Origin: Sunxiuqinia sp963974515
GTDB lineage: Bacteria; Bacteroidota; Bacteroidia; Bacteroidales; Prolixibacteraceae
Reading direction: 5' to 3'
DNA length: 64,000 nucleotides
Assembly: GCF_963974515.1 (NCBI RefSeq)
Contig: NZ_CAXBDD010000005.1
Location: forward strand, 44,483-108,482
Shown here: positions 1 through 10,700 of the stretch, piece by piece
Position numbering within the stretch: position 1 is the first letter of the stretch
How the letters are laid out: each line of letters starts with the position of its first letter
Made by a program: the position numbers and the translations under genes
Notes under the pieces: generated by a model
Told to the model about the DNA's origin: nothing
The model's input: only the letters and a program-made list of their open reading frames with translations
Database searches by the model: none

Positions 1-543
1 CGGGTTGTTGAAAAGCTTGACCAGTCGACTATCAAGTTTTTGGAAGATGGAGGAAAAGTCCTGCTGAGTCTTGGGAAAGGTAAAGTTGCTCCGGATATGG
101 GAGGCAGTATTGGTGTCGGTTTTTCCAGCATCTTCTGGAATACCGCGTGGACTAACGGACAAAAGCCGCACACACTTGGCATTTTATGCGATCCCGACCA
201 TCCGGCTTTAACTGAATTCCCAACTGAATACCACTCAAACTGGCAGTGGTGGGACGCAATGAGCCATGCTGATGCGATTCAGCTTGATTCATTCACCCCT
301 GAATTAAGGCCTGTCGTCCGGATTATTGATGACTGGGTTTCCAACAGAAGACTAGCGCTCCTGCTCGAAGCAAAAGTTGGAAAAGGCAGCCTATTTATCA
401 GTGGTGTCGATTTGGTCAATAATCTTGACAACCGGATTGAAGCGATCCAATTGAAAAAGAGCATTCTAAATTATATGGCTGGCGATCAATTTGATCCAAC
501 TGTTGGGTTGAGCATATCGCAGCTGAATTCGATTATAAGATAA
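1..543 (+). CDS. Glycoside hydrolase family 2 protein, C-terminal part
   Basis: The reading frame is open from the first base, so this is the 3' end of a longer gene. The visible 180 residues match the C-terminal glutamine-amidotransferase-like region seen in many Bacteroidota GH2 enzymes: 'FLEDGGKVLLSLG' near the start, a tryptophan-rich stretch 'SNWQWWDAM', and 'KVGKGSLFISGVDL' before the end. No catalytic residue lies in the visible part, so beta-galactosidase, glucuronidase or mannosidase cannot be told apart. The stop is followed 7 bases later by the DUF5107 gene and then by a GH35 gene, which suggests one transcript for glycan breakdown, probably in the periplasm. The family call is by recognition; the substrate is unknown. 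Confidence 0.7.
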   Translation, partial: RVVEKLDQSTIKFLEDGGKVLLSLGKGKVAPDMGGSIGVGFSSIFWNTAWTNGQKPHTLGILCDPDHPALTEFPTEYHSNWQWWDAMSHADAIQLDSFTPELRPVVRIIDDWVSNRRLALLLEAKVGKGSLFISGVDLVNNLDNRIEAIQLKKSILNYMAGDQFDPTVGLSISQLNSIIR

Positions 544-550
544 ATCACTG

Positions 551-3500
551 ATGAACAAGATAGTAAAAGCATATCAAGAGCCACGTATCATACCAACCTA
601 TGGACTTGGAAAGCCCGAAATCAATCCACTCTTCTTCGAGAAAAGAGTGTACCAGGGCTCAAGCGGGAAAGTCTATCCAGTACCTTTTATTGATAAGGTT
701 TTTGATGAAAAGAAAGACCAGTCGTACGATGCGGTAGTCCTTGAAAACGATTTTGTACGTTTGGTTATGCTGCCCGAAATTGGAGGCCGGATTTTTGAGG
801 CGCAGGATAAGACCAACAACGGTTATGACTTTTTCTACAAGCAGAAAGTTATAAAACCGGCATTGGTAGGGCTTGCCGGACCCTGGATCAGCGGAGGTGT
901 TGAGTTCAACTGGCCACAGCATCACCGGCCCGGAACATATTTGCCAACTGATATTTTTATTGAAGAGGAAGCCGAAGGCGTAAAAACCATCTGGATGTCG
1001 GAATATGACCCGATGAACCGAATGAAAGGGATGCACGGAATTCGGCTTCGGCCGGATAGTTCATTGATTGAACTCCGGGGACGCCTGTTCAACCGGACTC
1101 CATTGACCCAAAACTTTTTGTGGTGGGCCAATGTTGCTGTAAGCGTACACGACGACTACCAGAGTTTCTTTCCGCCCGATGTGCATTTTGTGGCCGATCA
1201 TGCGGTGCGTGCCATGAGTAGCTTTCCTTTTGCCGAAAACGACTACTATGGCGTTCCCTATCATGAACGTCCGGGGAAAAATGATTTGCGATTTTATCAG
1301 AATATTCCGGTTCCTACCAGCTACATGGTTTGCGAAACAAAGTATGATTTCTTTGGAGGGTATGACTTTAAAAAAGAAGGAGGCTTTATTCATGTGGCCA
1401 ACAGGCACATTGCGCCGGGCAAGAAGCAGTGGACCTGGGGAAATGAGAAATTTGGCAAGGCATGGGATCGCGAACTGACAGATGAGGGGGGTCCGTATTT
1501 CGAATTAATGGCTGGCGTTTATACCGATAACCAGCCTGATTTTACCTATCTGTTGCCTTACGAAACCAAAACATTTTCACAATTCTGGTGGAGTTATAAA
1601 AAAGTTGGTCCGGTGCAAAATGCCAACAACGATTTGGCCATCCGACTGGTTATTCGACAAGGCAACAAACTGGATCTTGGGGTAGCAAGCAGCCGGAAAT
1701 TTGACAACCTGCAGTTTATTCTGAAAATTGGCAACCAGCAACACGTTTTTAAAAATCTATCGGTCTCACCTGAAAATCCATGGATTGAAAAAAAGATTGG
1801 GATTGAAGCGGGACAGGAAAACGCGATTTCGCTCGTCATTACAAATGAACAAGGCAGGGAACTGATTGCCTACCAGCATCGCGAAACAATCAAGCAGCGC
1901 AAGCGACAGCTGGCTAAAGAACCTGCCCAGCCTACGGATGTGAAGAGTAGCTTCGAATTGGAGTTGATCGGCGAACATCTCGAACTTTACAGGCATCCAA
2001 CACGATATCCCGAACCTTACTGGGAGGAAGCTATCAAGCGTGACCCGGCAAACCATAAAGCATTTTATTCTCTTGGCCGTTCGGAACTTAAAAAAGGCAA
2101 TTTCAGCAAAGCTGAGGCACACTTTCGAGCAGCCATTGAAATCCAAACCAGCCACCATCCTAACCCGGCATCGGGCGAAGCGTATTATTTTGCTGGATTG
2201 ACCGCCATGTATCTGGATAGAATGGATGAAGCCTATGCCCTACTCTATAAATCAACATGGAATTACGAATGGCGATCAGCTGCCTATTATCGTCTGGCGC
2301 TAATCGATTGCCTCCGGGAGGATTATGCACAAACACTGGAACATCTGGAAGCCTCGCTGGATACAAACAGGCAGAACAACAAAGCTTTTGTACTAAAAGC
2401 AGTTATAAACAAACGCTTGGGCAACGATAAGCTAGCCGGAGAAACACTCACCTCACTCCTGAAAACAGACTCATTGGATCAATGGGCTAAACATGTTCAG
2501 GCAACTTTATCAGGAAATGATGATGAGTTCTTAAGATCATCCAGGAATGATGGACAAACCATCGTTGATATCGCTTTCGACTATTGTGAAGCCGGCTTTT
2601 ATGAGGAGGCTATTCAGCTCATTGAACTGCACCATACACATGAGCCTGCCGACTGTGCCGTGCCAAATCCGCTGAAACAAACGGTAATGACCCGATTTAT
2701 TTTAGCCTGGCTTTTTGAAAAGGCAGGCAAGAAAGCGGAATCGGAATCCGCACTTAAAGAACTCTCAACTTCTTCCTACGATTACTTTTTTCCTTCACGA
2801 ATTCAAGAACAATTGGTACTGGAATGGGCCATCCAGCAAAACGAAGCCGTTTCGCTGGCAGCTTATGGGCTTGGAAATTACTACTTCAATCTGAAACGCC
2901 ACGAAGATGCCATCCGTAGCTGGGAAAAAGCAGCCAGTGCTGGTTGCCGCTATGGCACATTGTACCGAAACTTGGGCATTGCGTATTGGAACACCTATGG
3001 CGACGGCAAAAAGGCGAGAGAGGCTTTCGAAAAAGCAGTGATGCTATCGCCCGAAGATATGCGCATCCAATACGAGTTCGACCAACTACGGAAAAAGTTG
3101 AACGACAATCCAGCTGAACGTTTGGCTTACCTCGAAACATTAAACGAAAAGATATTGACACGCGATGATTTCAGTGTCGAACTGGCCGCCTTGTATAATT
3201 TTACCGGGCAGCATGAGAAAGCGCTTGAATTGCTTCAGAATAAAAGCTTTCACCCTTGGGAGGGAGGTGAAGGACAGGTGTTGCGTCAATATACCTATTC
3301 GTGTTTGAAGTTTGGACAAAAGGCTTTACAGCACAATGAACCGCAGAAGGCACTGGCCTTTTTTGAAAAATCGCTGGATACACCCGACAACCTGGGCGAA
3401 AAGTATCATCCGTTGCAGGCTGTAGCGCACATCAACTATTGGAAAGGAATGGCCTGCAAAGCATTGGGCCAGCAGGAAAAAGCCAACGACTGTTTTCTGC

Positions 3501-3895
3501 ATAGTTCCCATGAAGAAGGCGATTTTGTCGATATGGCAGTTAGCGCGTATTCCGAATTGTCGTACTATAAAGCCATGTCGTTGATGGAATTGGGGCAATC
3601 GGACGAGGCTTTTGGCTTGTTGAAGAAGATTCGTCAGTTTGGTGAAGAGAAGCTAACCCAAGAGGCCCGGATCGATTATTTTGCGACCTCGCTCCCCTTG
3701 TTGCTGGTGTTCGAAGAAGATCTGCAGAAAAGAAATAAGCTGGAATCTAAATACTTAATTGGATTGGCTGAATTAGGCCTTGGAAACAAAACAAAAGCCT
3801 TGGAGTTGTTTGCTGAAGTGCTTCAAATCAATGCGATGCACGTTGGAGCGCAGGATCACCTATTCAGCACGAAGCAGATTGTGAAAAAAACTTAG
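551..3895 (+). CDS. DUF5107 domain and tetratricopeptide-repeat protein
   Basis: A 1114-residue protein with two halves. About residues 1-330 match the DUF5107 type, with a 'LPEIGGRIFEAQDK' segment and many aromatic residues as in mutarotase-like beta-sandwich folds. From about residue 495 onward it carries successive TPR units (for example 'NHKAFYSLGRSELKKGNFSKA', again near 2850-3060 and 3330-3500). No signal peptide is visible, so a cytoplasmic location is likely. Such proteins are common beside glycoside hydrolases in Bacteroidota, but I know of no established biochemical role. It sits between GH2 and GH35 genes in the same direction with short gaps, so a role in handling the same glycan is an inference. 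Confidence 0.8.
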   Translation: MNKIVKAYQEPRIIPTYGLGKPEINPLFFEKRVYQGSSGKVYPVPFIDKVFDEKKDQSYDAVVLENDFVRLVMLPEIGGRIFEAQDKTNNGYDFFYKQKVIKPALVGLAGPWISGGVEFNWPQHHRPGTYLPTDIFIEEEAEGVKTIWMSEYDPMNRMKGMHGIRLRPDSSLIELRGRLFNRTPLTQNFLWWANVAVSVHDDYQSFFPPDVHFVADHAVRAMSSFPFAENDYYGVPYHERPGKNDLRFYQNIPVPTSYMVCETKYDFFGGYDFKKEGGFIHVANRHIAPGKKQWTWGNEKFGKAWDRELTDEGGPYFELMAGVYTDNQPDFTYLLPYETKTFSQFWWSYKKVGPVQNANNDLAIRLVIRQGNKLDLGVASSRKFDNLQFILKIGNQQHVFKNLSVSPENPWIEKKIGIEAGQENAISLVITNEQGRELIAYQHRETIKQRKRQLAKEPAQPTDVKSSFELELIGEHLELYRHPTRYPEPYWEEAIKRDPANHKAFYSLGRSELKKGNFSKAEAHFRAAIEIQTSHHPNPASGEAYYFAGLTAMYLDRMDEAYALLYKSTWNYEWRSAAYYRLALIDCLREDYAQTLEHLEASLDTNRQNNKAFVLKAVINKRLGNDKLAGETLTSLLKTDSLDQWAKHVQATLSGNDDEFLRSSRNDGQTIVDIAFDYCEAGFYEEAIQLIELHHTHEPADCAVPNPLKQTVMTRFILAWLFEKAGKKAESESALKELSTSSYDYFFPSRIQEQLVLEWAIQQNEAVSLAAYGLGNYYFNLKRHEDAIRSWEKAASAGCRYGTLYRNLGIAYWNTYGDGKKAREAFEKAVMLSPEDMRIQYEFDQLRKKLNDNPAERLAYLETLNEKILTRDDFSVELAALYNFTGQHEKALELLQNKSFHPWEGGEGQVLRQYTYSCLKFGQKALQHNEPQKALAFFEKSLDTPDNLGEKYHPLQAVAHINYWKGMACKALGQQEKANDCFLHSSHEEGDFVDMAVSAYSELSYYKAMSLMELGQSDEAFGLLKKIRQFGEEKLTQEARIDYFATSLPLLLVFEEDLQKRNKLESKYLIGLAELGLGNKTKALELFAEVLQINAMHVGAQDHLFSTKQIVKKT

Positions 3896-3915
3896 CCGCA
3901 AGGATCAAGCAACGA

Positions 3916-6342
3916 ATGGATTTCAATTTTAAAATAGTGGGAATGAAAAGATCAATTATCGTATTTATCGGAGTACTGACATCACTGGCCATGCAGGCGC
4001 AAACAAGCTACATAGTCAATATTGACAGACCGGAAAAAGAAATTATCCGGGGTCATCTTGATTTGGGAGGAAGCAATTCCGCAGGTGAGGAAATTTCGGT
4101 AAATAGTTATTACATCGAACACGATGGAAAGCCTTTTTTTCCGGTCATTGGTGAATTTCATTTTTCGAGATATCCGGAAGCCTACTGGGAAGAATCAATT
4201 CTGAAAATGAAAGCCGGTGGGATTAATGTGATTGCATCTTATGTGTTTTGGAACATCCACGAGCGCCAACAGGGTGAATTTGACTGGAGTGGTGATCTTA
4301 ATCTTCGAAAGTTTGTCGAGCTGGTGGCGAAACATCAACTATATGCCATCGTTCGCATGGGGCCGTTTTGTCACGGAGAAATGAGAAACGGAGGACTCCC
4401 GGACTGGTTGTACGGTAGGTCATTTGAAGTTCGCAGCAATGATCCAGAATACCTCGGATATGTTGATCGTTTGTATGGGCAAATTGCTGCACAGATCAAA
4501 GGGTTGCTATACAAGGACGGGGGACCTGTAGTGGGTGTTCAATTGGAAAACGAATTCCAGCATTCCGCGGCTCCCTGGGAGTTCACTTACCCGGGCAGCA
4601 AAGTGGAATATACCGTTGCTAACCGGGATGCAGCGTTGACACACGAGCAAATTACCGTTACCGACGGAAAAAATCCATGGTCGGAATACGGCAAGAAACA
4701 CATGGCCAATCTGAAAGCAATGGCGAAAAAACACGGGATCGATGTGCCTTTATATACAGCCACCGGATGGGGCAACGCCACCATTGTCGAGAAAGGAAGT
4801 TTGCCGGTAACGGCTGGTTATGCCTACCCGTTTTGGGCAGTGCCAAGTCCTTCACCTTTCTATCTTTTCAAGGACATTCATAAAAATCCTGACTACAGCC
4901 CGGTGAGCTACGAAACCGATTTGTACCCTTCGATCCCCGCAGAAATCGGCCCGGGAATTCAGGCGAAGTTTTCGCGCAGGCCCATTGTTCCATACGAAAG
5001 TCTGCATCCAATGATGGTTCGAATTATTGGCAGCGGTTCGAACGGCATAGGCTACTACATGTATCACGGAGGCTCAACGCCCAAGTTTGATGGGACGTTT
5101 TACAACGAAGAAGTCAATGGCATCCCTCGCATAAATTACGATTTTCAAGCTCCCATTGGCCAGTATGGGCAGGTTCGCTGTCATTACAAGCACTTGAGAA
5201 TGCTACATATGTTTCTCGAAGCGTACAGCGACAGGCTGGCTCCGATGAAGACCGTTTTGCCCGAGACCAATGTGGAGATTACGCCCGCAAATACCGATGT
5301 CCTGCGATATGCGGTACGCTCGTATGGTGATTCCGGCTTCCTGTTTGTAATTAATTTTCAGGATCATGTTGAAGTCAAGGAAATAAAGGATGTTGCTATC
5401 CAAGTTGAAACCGGCAGCGAGACTATTTCCTTTCCCTCCAATGGAACGTTCGACATTCCCAAAGCGACCAGCGCCATTTTGCCGTTCAATCTGACACTTG
5501 ATCGGGCGACGGTGAAATCAGCAACAGTACAACCACTCACTGTTTTACATAGCGACAATCAAAATTATTACCTTTTTAGTTCCGTAAACGGGATGGAACC
5601 TGAGCTAAATTTTTCAACGGAAGTGCGTATTTCAGAATTAAAGAATGCTTCCGTAAGAGTGGCTGGTGGAATAAAAAGCGTCCAAGCAAAATCAGCGGCT
5701 CCCTTCACTTTTACCGCCAACGGGGTTAATTTTCTGATCATCCCAGAGGACATGGCGATGAATGCAACGAAAATTGATGACAAGCTTTTCATTTCTGATG
5801 CGCTGATCTTAGAAGACTCCAACGGCCTTCAGTTGATTAGCCGAAGCGCCGAGAATATTGTCCATGTGTTTCCAGAAGGAGAAATAAAGCTAACCGATTC
5901 TTCGGCAAGTGTAGCCGAAGAGAAATCGCAGGTTGCTGGTTTTCAAGCCTATTCTGTGAAATTCGAAAAATTGGAGCCGGAGGTGATCATCGAGAAGATT
6001 ACTTCCCAAAAGTATACCTTGGAAGTAAACACAAATATGGCGAAGCTGAACGATGTATTTATCCATATCGACTATGTCGGGGATAGAGGACTGGCATTCA
6101 TTAATGGAGGGATGATCACGGATCATTTTTATCAGGAACGGAAGTGGGAAATCGGCTTGAAAAGTTTTACTTCACAGCTAAAGAACAACAAAATGGTGTT
6201 GATTTTTCATCCGATGTATCCAGATTACCCTTACCTGAAAGATTTGAAATCGATTCCGGAATTCGTAGATGGCAAATATTTAAAGGTTAATGATTTTGAA
6301 ATCATTCCGGAGTATAAGGCAGGAATCGCATTAATTCAATAA
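3916..6342 (+). CDS. GH35 beta-galactosidase, exported
   Basis: Retaining glycoside hydrolase that should cleave terminal beta-galactose. The N-terminus holds a signal peptide (core 'SIIVFIGVLTSLAMQAQ'), so it acts outside the cytoplasm. The TIM barrel begins with 'FPVIGEFHFSRYP' and 'GGINVIASYVFWNIHE', typical of family 35. The acid/base glutamate is expected at E213 in 'VQLENEF' and the nucleophile at E343 in 'SIPAEIGPG'. The C-terminal half is beta-rich and less conserved. Two starts are possible: ATG at 3916 with AAGGA about 11 bases before it, or ATG at 3943, which leaves a more compact signal peptide. It follows the DUF5107 gene by 20 bases, so co-transcription is likely. The exact substrate is not known. 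Confidence 0.85.
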   Translation: MDFNFKIVGMKRSIIVFIGVLTSLAMQAQTSYIVNIDRPEKEIIRGHLDLGGSNSAGEEISVNSYYIEHDGKPFFPVIGEFHFSRYPEAYWEESILKMKAGGINVIASYVFWNIHERQQGEFDWSGDLNLRKFVELVAKHQLYAIVRMGPFCHGEMRNGGLPDWLYGRSFEVRSNDPEYLGYVDRLYGQIAAQIKGLLYKDGGPVVGVQLENEFQHSAAPWEFTYPGSKVEYTVANRDAALTHEQITVTDGKNPWSEYGKKHMANLKAMAKKHGIDVPLYTATGWGNATIVEKGSLPVTAGYAYPFWAVPSPSPFYLFKDIHKNPDYSPVSYETDLYPSIPAEIGPGIQAKFSRRPIVPYESLHPMMVRIIGSGSNGIGYYMYHGGSTPKFDGTFYNEEVNGIPRINYDFQAPIGQYGQVRCHYKHLRMLHMFLEAYSDRLAPMKTVLPETNVEITPANTDVLRYAVRSYGDSGFLFVINFQDHVEVKEIKDVAIQVETGSETISFPSNGTFDIPKATSAILPFNLTLDRATVKSATVQPLTVLHSDNQNYYLFSSVNGMEPELNFSTEVRISELKNASVRVAGGIKSVQAKSAAPFTFTANGVNFLIIPEDMAMNATKIDDKLFISDALILEDSNGLQLISRSAENIVHVFPEGEIKLTDSSASVAEEKSQVAGFQAYSVKFEKLEPEVIIEKITSQKYTLEVNTNMAKLNDVFIHIDYVGDRGLAFINGGMITDHFYQERKWEIGLKSFTSQLKNNKMVLIFHPMYPDYPYLKDLKSIPEFVDGKYLKVNDFEIIPEYKAGIALIQ

Positions 6343-6399
6343 TCTCAGTCCAACCAAAGCGCAACGATTTGATTAATAACAGGCTGAAAATTCCATTCT

Positions 6400-6670
6400 T
6401 TAATGGATTGTCTCACCGCCCATTCTGCACCATAAAAACTCAATTATATCCCCGGAAGCATGCAGTATCCGGACGATATGGATATGATTTTTCCGGACGC
6501 GGCAGAAGAGGATATGGCTTTCTTTGACAAAACTTCTCAAACCCACTGACATAGACAATAGCCTGATCAATTCCGAATTCCCGAACAGTGTAATTCAATA
6601 TATCTTCCAAGTCCCGATCGCCCTCTTGGGAAAGCCTGTATGTGAAACGGACTTGAGTTATTCTTTTTAT
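6400..6670 (-). pseudogene. parE: Decayed ParE-type toxin
   Basis: Translating the minus strand below 6670 gives a RelE/ParE-like N-terminus ('FTYRLSQEGDRDLEDILNY', then 'TVREFGIDQAIVYVSGFEKF'). The frame then breaks near 6540 and resumes in another frame as 'VKESHILFCRVRKNHIHIV' and 'RILHASGDIIEF', ending at a stop at 6400-6402. About 30 residues of the usual middle of the family are missing at the break. No ATG lies where the toxin should start; an ATA at 6668-6670 in frame suggests a lost start codon. The gene follows a broken parD in the usual antitoxin-toxin order, so the module should be inactive. Confidence 0.6.
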
Positions 6671-6892
6671 GCGCTTTCGTCTTGGCTTTTACGATGTCCT
6701 CCACGCTGCGCTTACTTGAAGGGCTGTCCCATCCCTTAGCGATCTCAGCACGTAGTTCGTCAATACTTTGTTGCGGTACAATTCATGCATGCGCAGGGCT
6801 TCGCGAACTACTTCACTGAAGTTCTGATAGTCCTCGCTTGATAGTTGCGTCGCAAAGTACTGTTCTTGCTTTTTTATAGACTTACTATTCAT
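6655..6892 (-). pseudogene. parD: Frameshifted ParD-type antitoxin
   Basis: From the ATG at 6892 the minus strand encodes 'MNSKSIKKQEQYFATQLSS', then 'NFSEVVREALRMHELYRNKV', a match to the ribbon-helix-helix N-terminus of ParD. One base appears to be missing just after 'RNKV' (near 6761). In the next frame the protein continues convincingly as 'IDELRAEIAKGWDSPSSKRS' and 'VEDIVKAKTKAHKK', the usual ParD C-terminus that binds the toxin. The uncorrected frame ends at a stop in the 6689-6691 region and lacks that part. A start at 6916 is possible but adds eight unrelated residues. The gene lies directly upstream of the ParE relic. Confidence 0.65.
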
Positions 6893-6916
6893 GGGGTCCA
6901 ATTTTTTATCTTGCAA

Positions 6917-7228
6917 AGAGATTACAGATGTCTAAATTTAGCAAATATGGACATGCTAGGATGCTGTTCTGTTCGAAACAGCTAAATAGTTCGTTATATT
7001 TTATCACACCTGTCTTTCATAGGAGGAGAGATTGGCAATTTTAAGCTGAAGAAGCTGTCGTCCACTGCAAAGTTCCACCAGATCAGGTTTCATATTCAAG
7101 TCAAAGTATGCCTATGAGTAGTAAGATTCTTTGCTCAAAATCAATTCAATTAACAAACGAACCAACAATTTCGAATGTAAGTTGTTAATTATTAACACAT
7201 TTGTTCATGAACCTTAAAATTCAACAAA
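6917..7228. other. Intergenic stretch without recognised gene
   Basis: This stretch lies between the parDE relic and the small tail-anchored protein gene. It is AT-rich, both strands are broken by stops, and I recognise no RNA gene, intrinsic terminator or clear TAnnTTTG promoter. It may include further debris of the decayed module. Confidence 0.5.
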
Positions 7229-7561
7229 ATGAAAAAGACTATTTTTTTTGTATTTGTACTGATTCTTGCGTTCAGCGCAGCCCCAGTATTGGCGAATAGT
7301 GCGGAAGAAAATTCAACATCCGAAAGCGACGCGACTAAGGCAAAAATGGAAAACAAACTATCAGATGAAGAGGTGAAAAAGCTGGTAGAACGTATTGAAG
7401 AGATCCGCGAGATCGATAAATCGGAAATGACCTCCAAGGAAAAACGTGTTTTACGTAAAGAAGTGAAAGAGATAAAGGAGACCGTAAAGAAGCATAACGG
7501 AACTATTTACATCGGTGGAAGTACGCTTCTGATCATTATCCTTCTGATCATTCTTTTGTAG
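7229..7561 (+). CDS. Small exported coiled-coil protein with C-terminal membrane anchor
   Basis: I do not recognise a named family. The 110 residues have a clear layout: a signal peptide (residues 1-22, 'KKTIFFVFVLILAFSAAPVLA'), an acidic, serine-rich linker, a highly charged helical segment from about 42 to 90 dominated by Glu and Lys with heptad-like spacing, and a C-terminal hydrophobic segment ('STLLIIILLIILL') that ends the protein. It would sit at the membrane with the charged helix on the periplasmic side. It stands alone, with a 175-bp gap before the next gene. Start choice is simple: the ATG lies after an A-rich stretch typical of the group. Function unknown. Confidence 0.7.
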   Translation: MKKTIFFVFVLILAFSAAPVLANSAEENSTSESDATKAKMENKLSDEEVKKLVERIEEIREIDKSEMTSKEKRVLRKEVKEIKETVKKHNGTIYIGGSTLLIIILLIILL

Positions 7562-7736
7562 TCGATTCAAACTTGAATTCGATGCGCGCATTGGAACCAA
7601 TGCACTGGCTTACCGTGTTTTGACTTCAAGGTGTGAAGTGAAAAATCATTGGAGCAGCTTTGCTTTCAGATCCAAACAAAACCATGGTGCAAAAATTGGA
7701 ATCGAGTCCTGAAAGCTAGATTTTCAATCCAAAGAA

Positions 7737-10700
7737 ATGAAACATAAATACAGGACAATTGTCAAGTTCAGGACGATCTTAAATTTCTTCAGGACAGGAC
7801 ATTTTGTTCTAATTTTCCTCTCGTTTATCTCTGCCCGCAAAGCTGCTGCACAAGATTATTTTCAGCAGGAAGTGAATTTCGAAATACAAGTCACGCTTGA
7901 CGATCAACATCACGTCCTTCGGGGCCACGAGACTTTTCAGTACATCAATAACTCACCCGACACCCTTCGTGTTCTTTACCTTCATCTCTGGCCAAATGCC
8001 TATTCCAATAACGAAACAGCTTTAGCGAAACAGCTATTCCAACTGTACGGCAAACAAGCACTCTTTGACAATCCCGAGTTAGCCGGATGGATTGATTCAA
8101 TCGACTTCAAGGCCAACAACCTGGAAGTTCGCTGGAATTTCCTTAAGCACCACGAGGACATCTGCCAGGTACACCTAAATGAGGCTCTGAAACCTGGCGA
8201 TACAATATCCATTAGTACTCCGTTTCGGGTTAAAATTCCAAGGGGCGAACTCTCTAGATTTGGATCCAACGGAAAATCGTATCAAATTTCGCAGTGGTAT
8301 CCAAAGCCGGCAGTCTACGACACAGACGGCTGGCATCCCATGCCCTACCTGGATCAGGGGGAATTCTACTCTGAATTCGGAACCTATGAGGTTTCGATCA
8401 CGCTGGCCGAAGACTACGTCGTTGCTGCAACAGGAGAGCTAAAAACCATAGAGGAAAGACAGCGGTTAGAACGATTAGCCAACAAGCCCATTCAATTCGA
8501 TACGTTTGCAAGCGAAGATCGTGGTGAACCGCATGGTTCAACAAAACTCAAAACAATTCAGTATACCAGCAAAAACGTGCACGATTTTGCCTGGTTTGCC
8601 GACCCCGACTTTCAACTCGAAAAAAAAACGGTAATATTGCCTGGATCCGGGAAGGCAGTGACTATCTGCGTTTTTTATACCAAGCAGCAGGCCCAGCTCT
8701 GGAAAAATGCCCTACCCAGCGTGTCCGAGGCCTTGCTCACCTTTTCCGAATGGATTGGCGATTACCCCTACCCCAGCTTGACGGTTGTTCAAACGACACT
8801 GAAATCAGGGCTTGGAATGGAATATCCGGGTTTTGCAGTTATTGGCAATACAAGCGATGCCTACAGCCTTGATGAAGTCATTACCCACGAAATTGGTCAC
8901 AATTGGTTTTACAGTGCCCTCGCTTCGAACGAACGGCTGCATCCCTACCTGGACGAGTCGCTCACTAGCGCTTATACGGCACGATACATGCTTGAAAAGT
9001 ATCCCGATACAAAGCTCTGGGAGATTTACATTAAAAATGAGAAACTGGCGAAATTCTTTAGTCTTGATAAACAACATGCGCAAGAGGCGGAAGAATACTA
9101 CTGGCTGAGCCTGGCCCGCGAAAATCTGGAGCAACCAATCAATCTCAGCGCAACAGAGTTGAACGAGACCAATTACGGTCTGATGTTATACTACAAAGGA
9201 GCGCGTGGATTGAATTACCTGCGTGCTTACCTGGGTGATTCTCTCTTTGATTCTGCCATGAATGAATACTATCGCCGTTGGAAATTCAAGCACCCGCAAC
9301 CTGACGATTTTCGGTTGGTGATGGAATCGTACACCGAAAAAGATCTCCGTTGGTTCTTTGAGGATTTTCTGGGAACGACCAAACGGCTCGACTATGAAAT
9401 TGAACGTTTAGAAGACCTGAGACTTCTTGTATCGAACAAGGGAGAACTGGCTTCGCCGTTGGCCATTTCCGGACTGGATGAAGATTCCGTTTATTTTGAA
9501 AAATGGGTGGAGGGTTTTCTGGGGCAACAATGGATTCAGCTTCCTGCCGGTAATTATACTGACATCAAAATTGATCCAAACCATGTGATGCCTGAAATAT
9601 TCAGAAAAAATAACAACATCCGAACCCACGGGCTCTTCCGAAAGGCAGATCCGATTCAACCTCAGCTTTATTTTTCACTCGAAGATCAGGAAAAAAATAA
9701 CCTCATGTATTTTCCATCAGTCAGTTGGACCAGGGAAGACGGCGTGATGCTTGGACTGGCTTTGAACAATGGATTTGTTATTCCAAAACGGCTGGAATAC
9801 TTCATCATGCCTTTCTATGGATTTGAACGTTCCAAACTTGTTGGCTACGCAAAACTATCCTACAGCATTACGCCCTTTCAAAAGCGGGTTCGAATGGCTA
9901 CCTTTTCTATTGAGGGCAGTCAGTTTGGAGCTCCCGGCAACCAACACTTCCAAACGTTAAAAACCGGTGTGGCGCTCTTTTTTAGATCAAATCCCCAAAA
10001 AACCTTCTCCCAAAGCATTTACGGAAATTACGTCCAAGCATCCAACTTGTCTCAGCTAAACAGGGAGGAAAAGGCCGAACATAATTCCTTTGTACAGTTC
10101 GGATACCACCTGAAGAAACAAAGCAGAATCAATCCGTTTTATTTGCACAGTAGCATTGAACACTCCCGGTTCCATCAGAAAATAACTGCAGAATTAAATT
10201 ACCGGCTAAGTTACTATGGGGAAAATCGAGGGCTTGACTTCCGCCTGTTTTCAGGAGCGATGCTGAAGGAATCTTCAGATGCTCCGCTATACGACCTTGC
10301 TCCGGCCGGGCGAAGTGGCAGCGAATTATACTTTTACCAAGGATTTTATCCCGACCGTTTCAGTCCGTTTCCATCAACATTCTGGTCAAGACAAATGACC
10401 ATGAACGAAGGAGGATTGGTTTCGCCCTCCAATAGCATACTTGGCTACAGCAACTGGCTGTTTTCATTGACACTAACAAGCAGTTTGCCTCGCAAAATCG
10501 AAAAACTCCCCATAAAACCTTTTCTAACGGTTTTACTGAATGAGCCCAGGGGCAAGTTCCAAAATAAGCCGACTGTTTTTTTCGAAGCTGGCGTAAAAAC
10601 AGGCTACTGGAACCTCATCGAGTTTTACATCCCCTTGTTCATCAGCAACAACATCAAGTCAGAAACCGGGCCATTCAAAGATCGAATCCGCCTGACTTTC

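Noticed and set aside
6524..6739. 71-codon plus-strand frame
   Set aside because: It is antisense to the ParD/ParE relic, whose minus-strand frames match known families.
7000..7110. Minus-strand frame reading 'MKPDLVELCSGRQ...' upstream of the 110-residue gene
   Set aside because: About 30 codons, no family recognised; may be debris and is not callable.
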